From Synechococcus sp. UW140 (lineage in GTDB: Bacteria; Cyanobacteriota; Cyanobacteriia; PCC-6307; Cyanobiaceae), in assembly GCA_945872185.1 (NCBI GenBank), contig CAMBZX010000006.1, forward strand, positions 1 to 42,142: 42,142 bases of DNA, written 5' to 3'. The position numbers were made by a program, and so were the translations under genes. The notes under the pieces are model-generated. The model saw nothing but the letters and a program-made list of their open reading frames with translations, was not told where the DNA came from and did no database searches. Below are positions 1-6,827 of this stretch, piece by piece; positions within the stretch are counted from its first letter, which is position 1, and each line of letters begins with the position of its first letter.

Positions 1-63
1 CGTGCAGTGGCAGCCCGGGCAGGCGCACTGCAGCGTGGCGGATTTCTCCAGGGTCGCGTTCAT
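1..63 (-). CDS. Metallothionein (SmtA/BmtA-like), N-terminal part only
   Basis: The first 21 codons read on the minus strand from an ATG at 63 and run off the left edge of the window. They contain a Cys-Ala-Cys-x-x-Cys-x-Cys cluster (residues 13-20), the N-terminal metal-binding pattern of cyanobacterial SmtA-type metallothioneins, small cytosolic proteins that bind zinc and other soft metals. The rest of the protein, including the expected second cysteine/histidine cluster, is outside the window. No SmtB-type repressor gene is seen in the visible flank. It may be cargo of the mobile element or chromosomal DNA next to it; the window cannot decide. Confidence 0.72.
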   Translation of the reverse strand, partial: MNATLEKSATLQCACPGCHCT

Positions 64-160
64 GGCTTCTCCTTGCTCTGTGCCGATGGGCCCAGTCTGG
101 TGCCGCCAGCGCCTGGAAGGAACGGCTTGCCGTACTGATCAGCAAGGCAGGCGGATCGAT

Positions 161-1267
161 TCATGAAGCAGGGGCCTCGACCAGGGCAGCGCGAGCCCAA
201 GCCCTGCAGCCGGCCGTAGCCTTTGCGAGCACCTCACGGGCTGCTGCAAGGGCTGGACGGTCGAGATGGTGCGGCAGCGGGGCTGGGCACCCGAGGTGGC
301 CTGAGCCAGCCATGGCCGCCAGCAACAGCAAACGGCCACCGCTCTCGCCCCAGGAGGGCTGGCTCAGCGATGGCCGCCAGGTGCTCCACTTCCGGCCGAG
401 CCGCTGGGTGTCCACCGGCCTGCGCCAGGGCAGGTTCAGGTCCAGCTGCAGGGCGGCGTAGCGGTTGGCCAGCAGCAGTTGCACGTCCTCCAGCGCCAGG
501 GGCTGAAGCACCAGCGGATCACTGAACACCGAGCGGATCTGGGTGTGGGTCTGCACCACCGTCCGCACCGCGTCTGTGGTGCCCACCACGATCAGGTGCA
601 GGCCATCGAGCAAGAGGGCCTGATCGCGGATGCTGCGCAACAGATCGGCGGCACGGTCGGCAGCGGCCTCGCTGAGGTTCTCGAGGTTGTTGAGGTGCAG
701 CACCAGGCCCTGGGCCCCCTGCTCCTGGGCATAGGCCAGCAGGTCCCGCAGCACCCGCGGTCCATCGAGCACCAGGGCGCTGGGAGGTGTTGACACGCTT
801 TCTGTCCGCGTGCCGCCTGCGCCAAAGCCCAAGGCCGACGCCGAAAAGCCCCCACCCCGCAGCCGAAAACTGCGCACCAGCTGCTGGGCGGCCTCCACCG
901 CTGGCCCGGCCGCGGTGGGGTAACTGGCCAGCACTGCGTCGAAGGCACCATGGAGTAGCCGGCCCAGCAGGTCTTCTGAGCTGCCTTCACTGCCCAGCGA
1001 AAGAATCTCGGCGGAGGTCCAGTAACCCGCCTCACGGGCATCGGCCTTCACCGCCTGCACCAGGGTGGTCTTGCCGATGCCGGGCCTGCCGGCCAGAGCC
1101 TGTCTGGAGCTGCGGCTGCTGCCAATGGTGGTGAGCAGCAGTTGCCGCTCCCCCTGCCGGCCCACGAAGAGACTCAGCGGCGTGGCCTCAGCGTCAGAGC
1201 GCAGCGTGGCCTGGAAGTAGGGGGAGGAACGCAGGTTGTAGAGCCCCCAGAGGTTCGGCAGCGCCAT
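161..1267 (-). CDS. AAA family ATPase (Orc1/STAND-like P-loop protein)
   Basis: The start is placed at the ATG at 1267; an open frame continues upstream but overlaps the divergent nuclease gene antisense. The 368 aa product has an N-terminal segment ending in a VGRQ motif typical of Orc1-like/AAA_16 ATPases, a Walker A motif GRPGIGKTTL near residue 65, a hydrophobic Walker B-like strand (GLVLHLNN), and a later strand (LHLIVVGTTD) fitting sensor 1. Such proteins couple ATP hydrolysis to DNA or effector remodelling, but the target here is unknown. The last 85 or so residues after LDLNLPW look unlike a folded winged helix and may be degenerate or frameshifted. It is divergent from the VRR-NUC gene, with 57 bases between the two start codons. 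Confidence 0.68.
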   Translation of the reverse strand: MALPNLWGLYNLRSSPYFQATLRSDAEATPLSLFVGRQGERQLLLTTIGSSRSSRQALAGRPGIGKTTLVQAVKADAREAGYWTSAEILSLGSEGSSEDLLGRLLHGAFDAVLASYPTAAGPAVEAAQQLVRSFRLRGGGFSASALGFGAGGTRTESVSTPPSALVLDGPRVLRDLLAYAQEQGAQGLVLHLNNLENLSEAAADRAADLLRSIRDQALLLDGLHLIVVGTTDAVRTVVQTHTQIRSVFSDPLVLQPLALEDVQLLLANRYAALQLDLNLPWRRPVDTQRLGRKWSTWRPSLSQPSWGESGGRLLLLAAMAGSGHLGCPAPLPHHLDRPALAAAREVLAKATAGCRAWARAALVEAPAS

Positions 1268-1324
1268 CGATCGAGGTATCAGCTGAGGGACCGACTCAGC
1301 CAATACTGCCCGGCAACAGGAGGC

Positions 1325-1702
1325 ATGGCCTCCTCCCCCAGCGAACACGAGATCCAGCAGCGCATCCGCCTGGCCTGCGGCCGCGGACCGGTGCGGCTCT
1401 GGCGAAACAACACCGGCGCCCTGGTCGACCAGCAGGGTCGCTTCGTGCGCTTCGGGCTGTGCAAGGGCAGCAGCGACCTGATCGGTCTGCGCTCGCTGGA
1501 GATCACGCCTGAGCTGGTCGGCCAGCGGCTCGCCCAGTTCGTCGCCCTGGAGATCAAGACGGGCTCCGGAACAGTCAGCCCTGAGCAGCGGGCCTTTCTG
1601 AAGTTGGTGCAGCAGCTGGGCGGGGTGGGGGCGGTCTGCCGCTCGATTGCACAGGCCCAGGCGGTTCTGGCCCTGGATCCCATGGACGGGTCGGGCCAAT
1701 GA
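1325..1702 (+). CDS. VRR-NUC domain nuclease
   Basis: This 125 aa protein fits the VRR-NUC family of stand-alone PD-(D/E)XK nucleases found in phages and mobile elements, where they act as endonucleases or structure-specific resolvases. Visible signature: an N-terminal helix with E-x-x-I-Q, the segment LWRNNTGA, KGSSDLIGL with the catalytic-type Asp, and FVALEIKTGSGTVSPEQ, which holds the E-x-K pair, followed by the usual QxxFL helix. The ATG at 1325 gives the family's normal N-terminus, although its AGGAGG (1318-1323) is unusually close, one base away. Its stop overlaps the start of the next small gene (ATGA), suggesting coupled translation. Confidence 0.82.
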   Translation: MASSPSEHEIQQRIRLACGRGPVRLWRNNTGALVDQQGRFVRFGLCKGSSDLIGLRSLEITPELVGQRLAQFVALEIKTGSGTVSPEQRAFLKLVQQLGGVGAVCRSIAQAQAVLALDPMDGSGQ

Positions 1703-1878
1703 ACAGGCCCGAACTCCGCAGGCAGCTGCAGGCCCTGGCCCACTGCCATCCCGGCATCCACCCCTACACGCTGGCCCTGCGCTTCCAGGCCCAGACGGGC
1801 CGGGCTCTCACCGGCCAACAGGTCAAACAGCTCTTGGCCGAGCCAGGAAACCACCGAAAGCAGCCTGCCAAGCTGTAA
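1699..1878 (+). CDS. Small protein, 59 aa, coupled to VRR-NUC gene
   Basis: A 59-codon frame begins with an ATG that overlaps the nuclease stop codon (ATGA at 1699-1702) and ends at TAA 1876-1878. The product is basic and helical in character, with a run HPYTLALRFQAQTG followed by LTGQQVKQLL that could be a small helix-turn-helix. I do not recognise a family. The coupling to the nuclease argues that it is a real gene working with it, perhaps as a DNA-binding partner. That role is inference only. Confidence 0.5.
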   Translation: MNRPELRRQLQALAHCHPGIHPYTLALRFQAQTGRALTGQQVKQLLAEPGNHRKQPAKL

Positions 1879-1921
1879 CAAGCTCTGGCTAGCAGTGCCA
1901 AGCAGTGCTTAGGATTGAGCT

Positions 1922-2635
1922 ATGACACAAGCAAAGAAGACCATCAGGCGCTCCTACCAAGCAGTCTTGGACTGGCAGGGCGAGTCTCGCAGAGCCTTCG
2001 GAAAGATGCTGCTCAACTGGCGACGCCGCAACGGCTGGACCCAGTACACCGCCTGCGAGTGGGGCACGGAAGCCGAGTTTGAGGTGATCTCCTACGGGAA
2101 CCTCTCGGTGATCGAGCAGGGCAAAGCCGGCGAGCTGCGCCAGAAGGCCTTCTTCCAGCTTGAGGAGCTCAACCGTCGCCTGGCGGAGAAAGACTGGGGA
2201 GCCGTCAAGTCCCAGCGGTTGAAGGATCAACTGAAAGATGCTGAACCTCTACGCGGAGACGATGGCAAGCTCTGGGACGCCGTGGACTTCTGGAGTTGCT
2301 ATATCGGTTATATGGCTGTACCCAAGCTGTACCAAGTGACATCAGCTCCGGCAATGACTCCCAAGCAGTCAGAAGAAGTATGCCAAAATATGCGGAAAAG
2401 GATTCGCCAGGTCATAAAGGAAGGTGAGTATGATGTCTCACAAGCCATTGAAGAACTTATTGCCAAAGCGCCACAAGAGCATCAGAAGCGTTTTCGCGAG
2501 GTGCTTGGTGTTGATGATTACACTCCGGCCGAGCTTTCACAGCTTTGGTCGCCGGATGCAGATGGGCAAGACTATCAGCCATGGAAGTGGATTGTTCTTT
2601 GGAATCACGAACATCCACCAGTTGAGTACCAGTAG
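1922..2635 (+). CDS. HTH-like protein, 237 aa, unknown function
   Basis: The N-terminal third (about residues 20-75) resembles an XRE-type helix-turn-helix: FGKMLLNWRRRNGWTQ followed by a glycine-serine turn, SVIEQGKAG and a helix of alternating Leu/Glu. This suggests a DNA-binding regulator. The C-terminal part (about 110-237) is not recognised; it carries several Trp and Tyr residues and ends in WNHEHPPVEYQ. The DNA of the C-terminal half (about 2290-2520) is visibly richer in A and T than its neighbours, a sign of different origin. The gene stands alone between short gaps, downstream of the nuclease pair and upstream of the six-gene block, where a repressor of the element would fit. Confidence 0.6.
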   Translation: MTQAKKTIRRSYQAVLDWQGESRRAFGKMLLNWRRRNGWTQYTACEWGTEAEFEVISYGNLSVIEQGKAGELRQKAFFQLEELNRRLAEKDWGAVKSQRLKDQLKDAEPLRGDDGKLWDAVDFWSCYIGYMAVPKLYQVTSAPAMTPKQSEEVCQNMRKRIRQVIKEGEYDVSQAIEELIAKAPQEHQKRFREVLGVDDYTPAELSQLWSPDADGQDYQPWKWIVLWNHEHPPVEYQ

Positions 2636-2774
2636 ATGAAGACACGTTGGGCGCTGAGCTCAGAACGGGCGCCTATTGGGCCTATGGCGACGCCGAGCCA
2701 TTCAAGGGCTTGCGCCTAGCGTCAGCTAGCCGCTAAGCTCAGGCCAGCGGGCACAAGCCCGGCTCTCAGTTGCC

Positions 2775-3500
2775 ATGACTCAACCCCTCGCACGCGCAGG
2801 CGTGCCAACCGACGCTCTTGAGCTGCTCGACGAAAAGGGCAGCGCCGAGCGCGCTCTCACCGCCGCCCTGGCCTCCTTCCAGGAACAGGTGCAGGCCGTT
2901 CCATCCCTTGATTTGGCTGCCGTGGTCGAAGCAGCCAGACCAGCCTTTGCTTCAGGCATCGCCTTCAGTGCCCAATTGGTTGACATCCGCGGCCGCAACA
3001 AGTTGCGCGTCACCGTGATGCATGCCGGCGGTGCTGAGGTCAGCAGCGAGGAGTGGGCCGACCAGGTCGACGACTTGTTGCAGGCTTCCGGCTGGATGCT
3101 GGCCATGTTGCTGGGCATTCCTTTGACCAGACAGGCTTTGCCTGTAGAGCCCGAGAAGAAGGGGGCGAGAAGCCTCGCAATCGTCGTGCATCCTGATGCT
3201 CCGACTGGGCCTGGGTCCAGCGAGGAGGAAGGGGCTGTTCCGGCGGCTGACATCGATGTCGCCCTAGAGCCGCTCACGCCCCAGGAGATCGAGGCCACCC
3301 ACCAGCGGATCCTCGCCCTGCCCCAGGCCGCTCGCCAGGAGCTGACCAAGTCGTTCCGCGAGCACTTTCAGGTGCCGCGCAATGCCCGCTCCATCGGTGA
3401 TCGCATCACCCAGCACCAGCACGCCGCCTTCATCGATCACTTCCTTGAGGAGTGCGAAGAACAGGGCCTCAATGGCGCCGCGGCGCCTGCAGAGCCATGA
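2775..3500 (+). CDS. Unknown 241 aa protein, first gene of overlapping block
   Basis: The product starts at ATG 2775 and has no motif I recognise. It can be divided into an N-terminal helical region (1-60), a central region with beta-strand character (FSAQLVDIRGRNKLRVTVM, about 70-90), an acidic low-complexity linker (about 145-165) and a C-terminal helical region with many Gln and His (about 170-235). The C-terminal pattern loosely recalls the helical tails of phage single-strand annealing proteins, but this is weak. Its TGA overlaps the ATG of the next gene. Its place directly upstream of a ssDNA-binding protein makes a recombination or replication role a reasonable guess. Confidence 0.6.
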   Translation: MTQPLARAGVPTDALELLDEKGSAERALTAALASFQEQVQAVPSLDLAAVVEAARPAFASGIAFSAQLVDIRGRNKLRVTVMHAGGAEVSSEEWADQVDDLLQASGWMLAMLLGIPLTRQALPVEPEKKGARSLAIVVHPDAPTGPGSSEEEGAVPAADIDVALEPLTPQEIEATHQRILALPQAARQELTKSFREHFQVPRNARSIGDRITQHQHAAFIDHFLEECEEQGLNGAAAPAEP

Positions 3501-3733
3501 AAGGACTTCGTCGCTACGGCGAGCAGCCCCGCTCCCAGGCCGGCCGCCACTTCATCCAGACCCAGGTGCGCACCGATGTGTACCTGCGGGTCCGAGAGGT
3601 GATGGAGCGCCACAACCTCTCCGCCAGCGGAGCAGTGCATCACCTGCTGCGTGAGCGCTTTGGTTTGCCGCCCCTTCCCCCTTTCGATCAACAGCCCATT
3701 CCCACCGTTCACCCCGATTCAACCCATGGCTAA
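3497..3733 (+). CDS. Small ribbon-helix-helix-like protein, 78 aa
   Basis: The ATG at 3497 overlaps the stop of the upstream gene (ATGA), which decides the start. The N-terminal two thirds contain FIQTQVRTDVYLRVREVMERHNLSASGAVHHLLRERFG, split here as a beta strand (TQVRTDVY) followed by two helices, the arrangement of MetJ/Arc-type ribbon-helix-helix DNA-binding proteins. The C-terminus is proline-rich. It overlaps the next gene by 8 bases. A role as autoregulator of the block is likely but not shown. Confidence 0.6.
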   Translation: MKGLRRYGEQPRSQAGRHFIQTQVRTDVYLRVREVMERHNLSASGAVHHLLRERFGLPPLPPFDQQPIPTVHPDSTHG

Positions 3734-4319
3734 GGACATTTTTCGCAGCCCCCTCGCCGAAGTGCGCTGGGCCCACTTGATCACCCCCCGGCACCAGCTC
3801 GACAAGAGCAAACCCAAGGCCTGGACGGCCGATCTGCTGCTTCCCAACAGCGATGACAAGGCCCAATCCTTCCTGCTGGCGATGGAGGACCAGTTCATCG
3901 CTCTGCACGGCAGCCGCAAGCGCCGGGCCGAGAAGGGCTTCCCCTGGAAGCCCGACAAGGAGAAGCCCAGCGAGATCACCGTGCTGCGCTTCAAGGTGCC
4001 GCAGTTCCAGCGGCGCGACGGCTCCCTTTCCGAGGGGCCGCGCATCGTCGATGCCAAGAAGCAGCCCTGGGATGGGGCCGCCATCGGCAACGGCTCGAAG
4101 GTGATCGTCGCCTTCGACATCTACGACTGGGACGGGGAAAATGGCTGCGGCATGACCTTCCAGCCGCGTGCCGTTCAGGTCGTGGAGTTCGTGCCCTACG
4201 AACAGGTCGACCCCACCGATGGCTTCGAGGAGGTCGATGGATACACCACCGGTAGAGCCACAGAGGCCGGAAGCTCTGCGGGTTGGGTCATGGATGACGA
4301 CGACGAGGCCCCCTTCTGA
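3726..4319 (+). CDS. Phage-type ssDNA-binding protein (Enc34/T7 gp2.5-like)
   Basis: The 197 aa product has the features of phage ssDNA-binding proteins of the Enc34 (DUF2815) / gp2.5 type: an OB-fold-like series of strands, including VIVAFDIYDWDGENGCGMTF and AVQVVEFVPY near residues 120-160, many basic and aromatic residues, and a very acidic C-terminus ending DDDDEAPF. That tip matches the conserved SSB tail (acidic residues then hydrophobic-Pro-Phe) that recruits partner proteins. It would coat ssDNA during replication or recombination of the element. ATG 3726 lies inside the end of the preceding gene, and its stop overlaps the next start (TGATG at 4317-4321). The family call is from sequence character, not a search. 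Confidence 0.75.
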   Translation: MAKDIFRSPLAEVRWAHLITPRHQLDKSKPKAWTADLLLPNSDDKAQSFLLAMEDQFIALHGSRKRRAEKGFPWKPDKEKPSEITVLRFKVPQFQRRDGSLSEGPRIVDAKKQPWDGAAIGNGSKVIVAFDIYDWDGENGCGMTFQPRAVQVVEFVPYEQVDPTDGFEEVDGYTTGRATEAGSSAGWVMDDDDEAPF

Positions 4320-4603
4320 TGGCCTCGCCACATGTGCGCAGCAACGGGGCCGTCGGGCCCCGTCCCCAGTTGCCTGCCTTCTGCCGGAACCGCCGGCCGG
4401 TCGTCATGGTCACGGCCACCAGCCTGGCTTGCCTGCGCGGCCTGGTGCTGCTGGGGCTGGCGTTTCAGCTCAGCACCCTGCTGCTCGTGCTCGTCGGTCC
4501 CGTGCCGCCACGGCCGGTGACCAGCACCAATACCGTCTTCCGCCCCGATGCCGGCAGTGATGCCGGTGAGCTCCAACCCGTCACACCGTTTTCAGACCGA
4601 TGA
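4319..4603 (+). CDS. Small single-pass membrane protein, 94 aa
   Basis: The start overlaps the upstream TGA by one base. Residues 1-30 are basic (RNRRP just before the membrane part), residues about 36-61 are a clear hydrophobic segment (Leu, Val, Ala), and the remainder is polar with several Pro and Thr. This predicts one membrane span with the basic end inside the cell. No family is recognised. A lone membrane protein within a replication-type block could be an exclusion or lysis factor, but nothing in the sequence shows this. Its stop overlaps the KilA-N gene start (ATGA). Confidence 0.5.
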   Translation: MASPHVRSNGAVGPRPQLPAFCRNRRPVVMVTATSLACLRGLVLLGLAFQLSTLLLVLVGPVPPRPVTSTNTVFRPDAGSDAGELQPVTPFSDR

Positions 4604-5403
4604 ACACCACGACGACGTCATCCCCTTTCGCTGCACCTGTCGCCTCGATGAATCACCCTGCTCTGGTCTCCCGCTCCTGGAACGGCACGCCGATCTCTCG
4701 GCGCACCGCCGACGGCTACGTCAATGCCACGGCCATGTGCAAGGCCAACAACAAGAGGTGGTCTGACTACCGCGAGTCGGACCGGTGCCAGCTCTACCTG
4801 GAAGCTCTGTCCCAAACAACGGAAATTCCGGTGTTTGATCTGATCCAGTCCCGTCAGGGGCACGGTGGTGGGACCTGGGTCCATCCCCAGGTCGCAGTCG
4901 ACCTGGCCCGCTGGATCAGCGCACCGTTCGCGGTCTGGATGGACGGCTGGTTCTTGGAGAGCGTCCAGCAAGCGCAAACGGCACCGATGGAGACGACTGC
5001 TGCGCCCCGGCTCCGGGAAGCCGAGGTGATCGCCCTGGTGGAACGCAGCATCGTCGTGTTCGAGCAGCTCGGCGGCCTGGATGAACGCGATCAGCTCCTG
5101 TTCAAGGACATTGTGCGCAGCAACCTGCTCACTGCGAGCTCGGGAATGCTGCCCGGTGCCCCGACTGACGAGGAGCTCACCTTGGGGGATGCCTGGCTGG
5201 AGGTGTTCCAGCAAGTGCTGCCGCGCAGCCAGTTCTGCGCAGCCGGCAAGCTCGTGGCCAGGGCTTACCGCGAGGAGTTCGACGAAGAACCCCCTCGTCG
5301 CCAACAGTTTGTGGACGGGGCCCCGCGCCAGGTCAAGAGCTATCGCCGCTCCTGGTTGATCGACACCCTCAAGCGCATCCGCGCTCAGCTGGCAGGAGGC
5401 TGA
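4600..5403 (+). CDS. KilA-N domain protein
   Basis: The 267 aa product contains a KilA-N DNA-binding domain at about residues 25-130. Hallmarks seen are DGYVNATAMCKANNKRWSDY (about 46-65), HGGGTWVHPQVAVDLARWIS (about 95-114) and the following FAVWMDGWF helix. KilA-N proteins occur in large DNA phages and mobile elements, often as regulators or antirepressors. The C-terminal half (about 140-267) is helical, lists toward acidic residues and ends with a basic RRSWLIDTLKRIRAQL helix; I do not recognise it. The gene overlaps its neighbours on both sides and is very probably co-transcribed with the SSB gene. Confidence 0.85.
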   Translation: MNTTTTSSPFAAPVASMNHPALVSRSWNGTPISRRTADGYVNATAMCKANNKRWSDYRESDRCQLYLEALSQTTEIPVFDLIQSRQGHGGGTWVHPQVAVDLARWISAPFAVWMDGWFLESVQQAQTAPMETTAAPRLREAEVIALVERSIVVFEQLGGLDERDQLLFKDIVRSNLLTASSGMLPGAPTDEELTLGDAWLEVFQQVLPRSQFCAAGKLVARAYREEFDEEPPRRQQFVDGAPRQVKSYRRSWLIDTLKRIRAQLAGG

Positions 5404-5633
5404 TGGACACGTCGACAACGTCATCCCGCCAGCGGGTCTGGGTCACAACGGCAGAAGCGTGCGCAGCTCTGGGGATGAGCCGGGAAACCCTCCGCCAGCT
5501 ACGGCTGCGGGGGGTGCTCACCCCGGGGAAGCACTACCGACGCTGGGGCTGCACCCAGGGCCGGGGGCCGCTGCAGTGGCACCTGGAGAACGTGGAGGCC
5601 ACGATCACTGGGTGGAGCCGGCGGCACTTGTAG
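5403..5633 (+). CDS. Excisionase-like HTH protein, 76 aa
   Basis: The ATG overlaps the KilA-N stop by one base (TGATG), with AGGAGG at 5394-5399. The product has a MerR/excisionase-type winged helix: VTTAEACAALGMSRETLRQL (about residues 14-33), then a wing with Gly and Lys residues and a short aromatic stretch, GPLQWHLENVEATI. Excisionases (Xis) bend DNA at att sites to steer a tyrosine recombinase toward excision. A recombinase gene lies about 1.2 kb downstream on the other strand, which supports that role. It could instead be a plain transcription regulator. Confidence 0.7.
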   Translation: MDTSTTSSRQRVWVTTAEACAALGMSRETLRQLRLRGVLTPGKHYRRWGCTQGRGPLQWHLENVEATITGWSRRHL

Positions 5634-5776
5634 ATGTCGACGACCGAAGTGGATCCGCAGACCATCTGAGCAGACCTGGGCCCCCTCCAGGCCGAGACAG
5701 CCCTACCCCGTCGCCCTTGCAGAAGCTGCGACTGCTGCGATTGTTTCGGTTAGCGTTCGGGAGGTCCGTCTCCCTG

Positions 5777-6256
5777 TTGCCCGTGGCCGTGGCTCTCTCC
5801 AGCTCCATTGAGCCCGTGGTCCCCACGGCTGAGGCGGCTGAGGCCGCGGGAGCGAGCTTGCGCGATCTCGCCTGTTTCCGTGCCAGCCATGGTCTGCGTC
5901 AAGCCAGCCTCTCCCTCGATCTGGAAGACGGCCAGCGCGCATCCATTCCGATCCCGGCTGCGGTGTTGGAGTTGCTGCAGGGAATCCTGGCGCAGATGGC
6001 CCAGGGCAATGCTGTGACGCTGGTGCCGGTGCACGCCGAGCTCACGACCCAGCAGGCCGCTGATCTGCTGAACGTGTCGCGGCCCTTCCTGATCGAGCGG
6101 CTGACGCAAGGGGAGATGCCCTTCCGCAAGGTCGGAACCCACCGGCGCATTCGCCTGGCCGACTTGATGGCCTACAAGCACGCCATCGACCAGCAGCGTG
6201 CCGCGGCCCTCGACGAGTTGGCTGCCCAGGCCCAGGAGCTGGGCATGGGCTACTGA
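5777..6256 (+). CDS. HTH antitoxin of a PIN toxin pair (start uncertain)
   Basis: The conserved part of this roughly 159 aa protein has an excisionase-type helix-turn-helix near its C-terminus: ELTTQQAADLLNVSRPFLIERL, then a wing MPFRKVGTHRRIRLADL, and the tail AAQAQELGMGY. Proteins of this form are found directly upstream of PIN ribonuclease genes as antitoxins. No ATG is available near the expected N-terminus; I chose TTG 5777 because GGGAGGT lies at 5758-5764. GTG codons at 5783 and 5789 are alternatives. The toxin start follows one base after the stop. The antitoxin would bind both its operator and the toxin. Confidence 0.75.
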   Translation: MPVAVALSSSIEPVVPTAEAAEAAGASLRDLACFRASHGLRQASLSLDLEDGQRASIPIPAAVLELLQGILAQMAQGNAVTLVPVHAELTTQQAADLLNVSRPFLIERLTQGEMPFRKVGTHRRIRLADLMAYKHAIDQQRAAALDELAAQAQELGMGY

Positions 6257-6257
6257 G

Positions 6258-6827
6258 GTGAATCGCTTCACCGCCGTCTACGACGCTTGCGTTCTCTATC
6301 CGGCTCCACTCCGCGATCTGCTGATGCGCCTGGCACTCACGGATCTCTACCGGGCCCGCTGGAGTGACCAGATTCACCAGGAGTGGATCACGGCCGTGCT
6401 GCGGAACCGGCCTGATCTCTCCAGAGCGCAGCTAGAGCGCACCCGCTCACTGATGAATGCTCACTTGCGTGATGCGCTGGTGGATGGCCATCAGAGCCTG
6501 ATTCCAGCCCTGGAGTTACCAGATCCGGATGACCGCCATGTTCTGGCTGCCGCCATCAAGTGCGGGGCCGATCTGATCCTCACCTTCAACCTGGATGATT
6601 TCCCAGAGCACGCCCTGGCGGGCTACGGCCTTGGCGCATGTCATCCCGATCTGTTTCTGGTGGATCAGCTGAACCTGGATGCCGAACGGGTCTGCACGGC
6701 GATGCGGCAGCACCGGGCCAGCCTGAAGAACCCACCCAAGACAGTCGAGGAGTACCTGGTAACCCTGAAGGAACAAGGGTTGAGCAGGTTCTCGCAGGCC
6801 GTGCGGCACTACGCCGCTGAGCTCTGA
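6258..6827 (+). CDS. PIN domain toxin (VapC-like ribonuclease)
   Basis: The 189 aa product begins with GTG at 6258, one base after the antitoxin stop. It has the PIN acidic cluster: Asp9 in VYDACVLYP, Glu42 (HQEW), Asp89/91/92 in LPDPDDRHVLAA, and Asp113 in TFNLDDFP. These residues hold the metal ions of a ribonuclease active site. The ending (SLKNPPKTVEEYL then LEQ/FSQAVRHYAAEL-type helices) matches the larger PIN proteins paired with HTH antitoxins in bacteria. The pair probably stabilises the element. The last 19 bases overlap the 3' end of the integrase gene on the other strand. Confidence 0.85.
   Translation: MNRFTAVYDACVLYPAPLRDLLMRLALTDLYRARWSDQIHQEWITAVLRNRPDLSRAQLERTRSLMNAHLRDALVDGHQSLIPALELPDPDDRHVLAAAIKCGADLILTFNLDDFPEHALAGYGLGACHPDLFLVDQLNLDAERVCTAMRQHRASLKNPPKTVEEYLVTLKEQGLSRFSQAVRHYAAEL

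Noticed and set aside
139-339. Minus-strand 66-codon frame starting with several Cys and Trp
   Set aside because: Lies within the AAA ATPase gene in another frame and has no protein-like composition.
5634-5669. ATG directly after the excisionase-like stop (11 codons)
   Set aside because: Too short and without a ribosome site or family resemblance.
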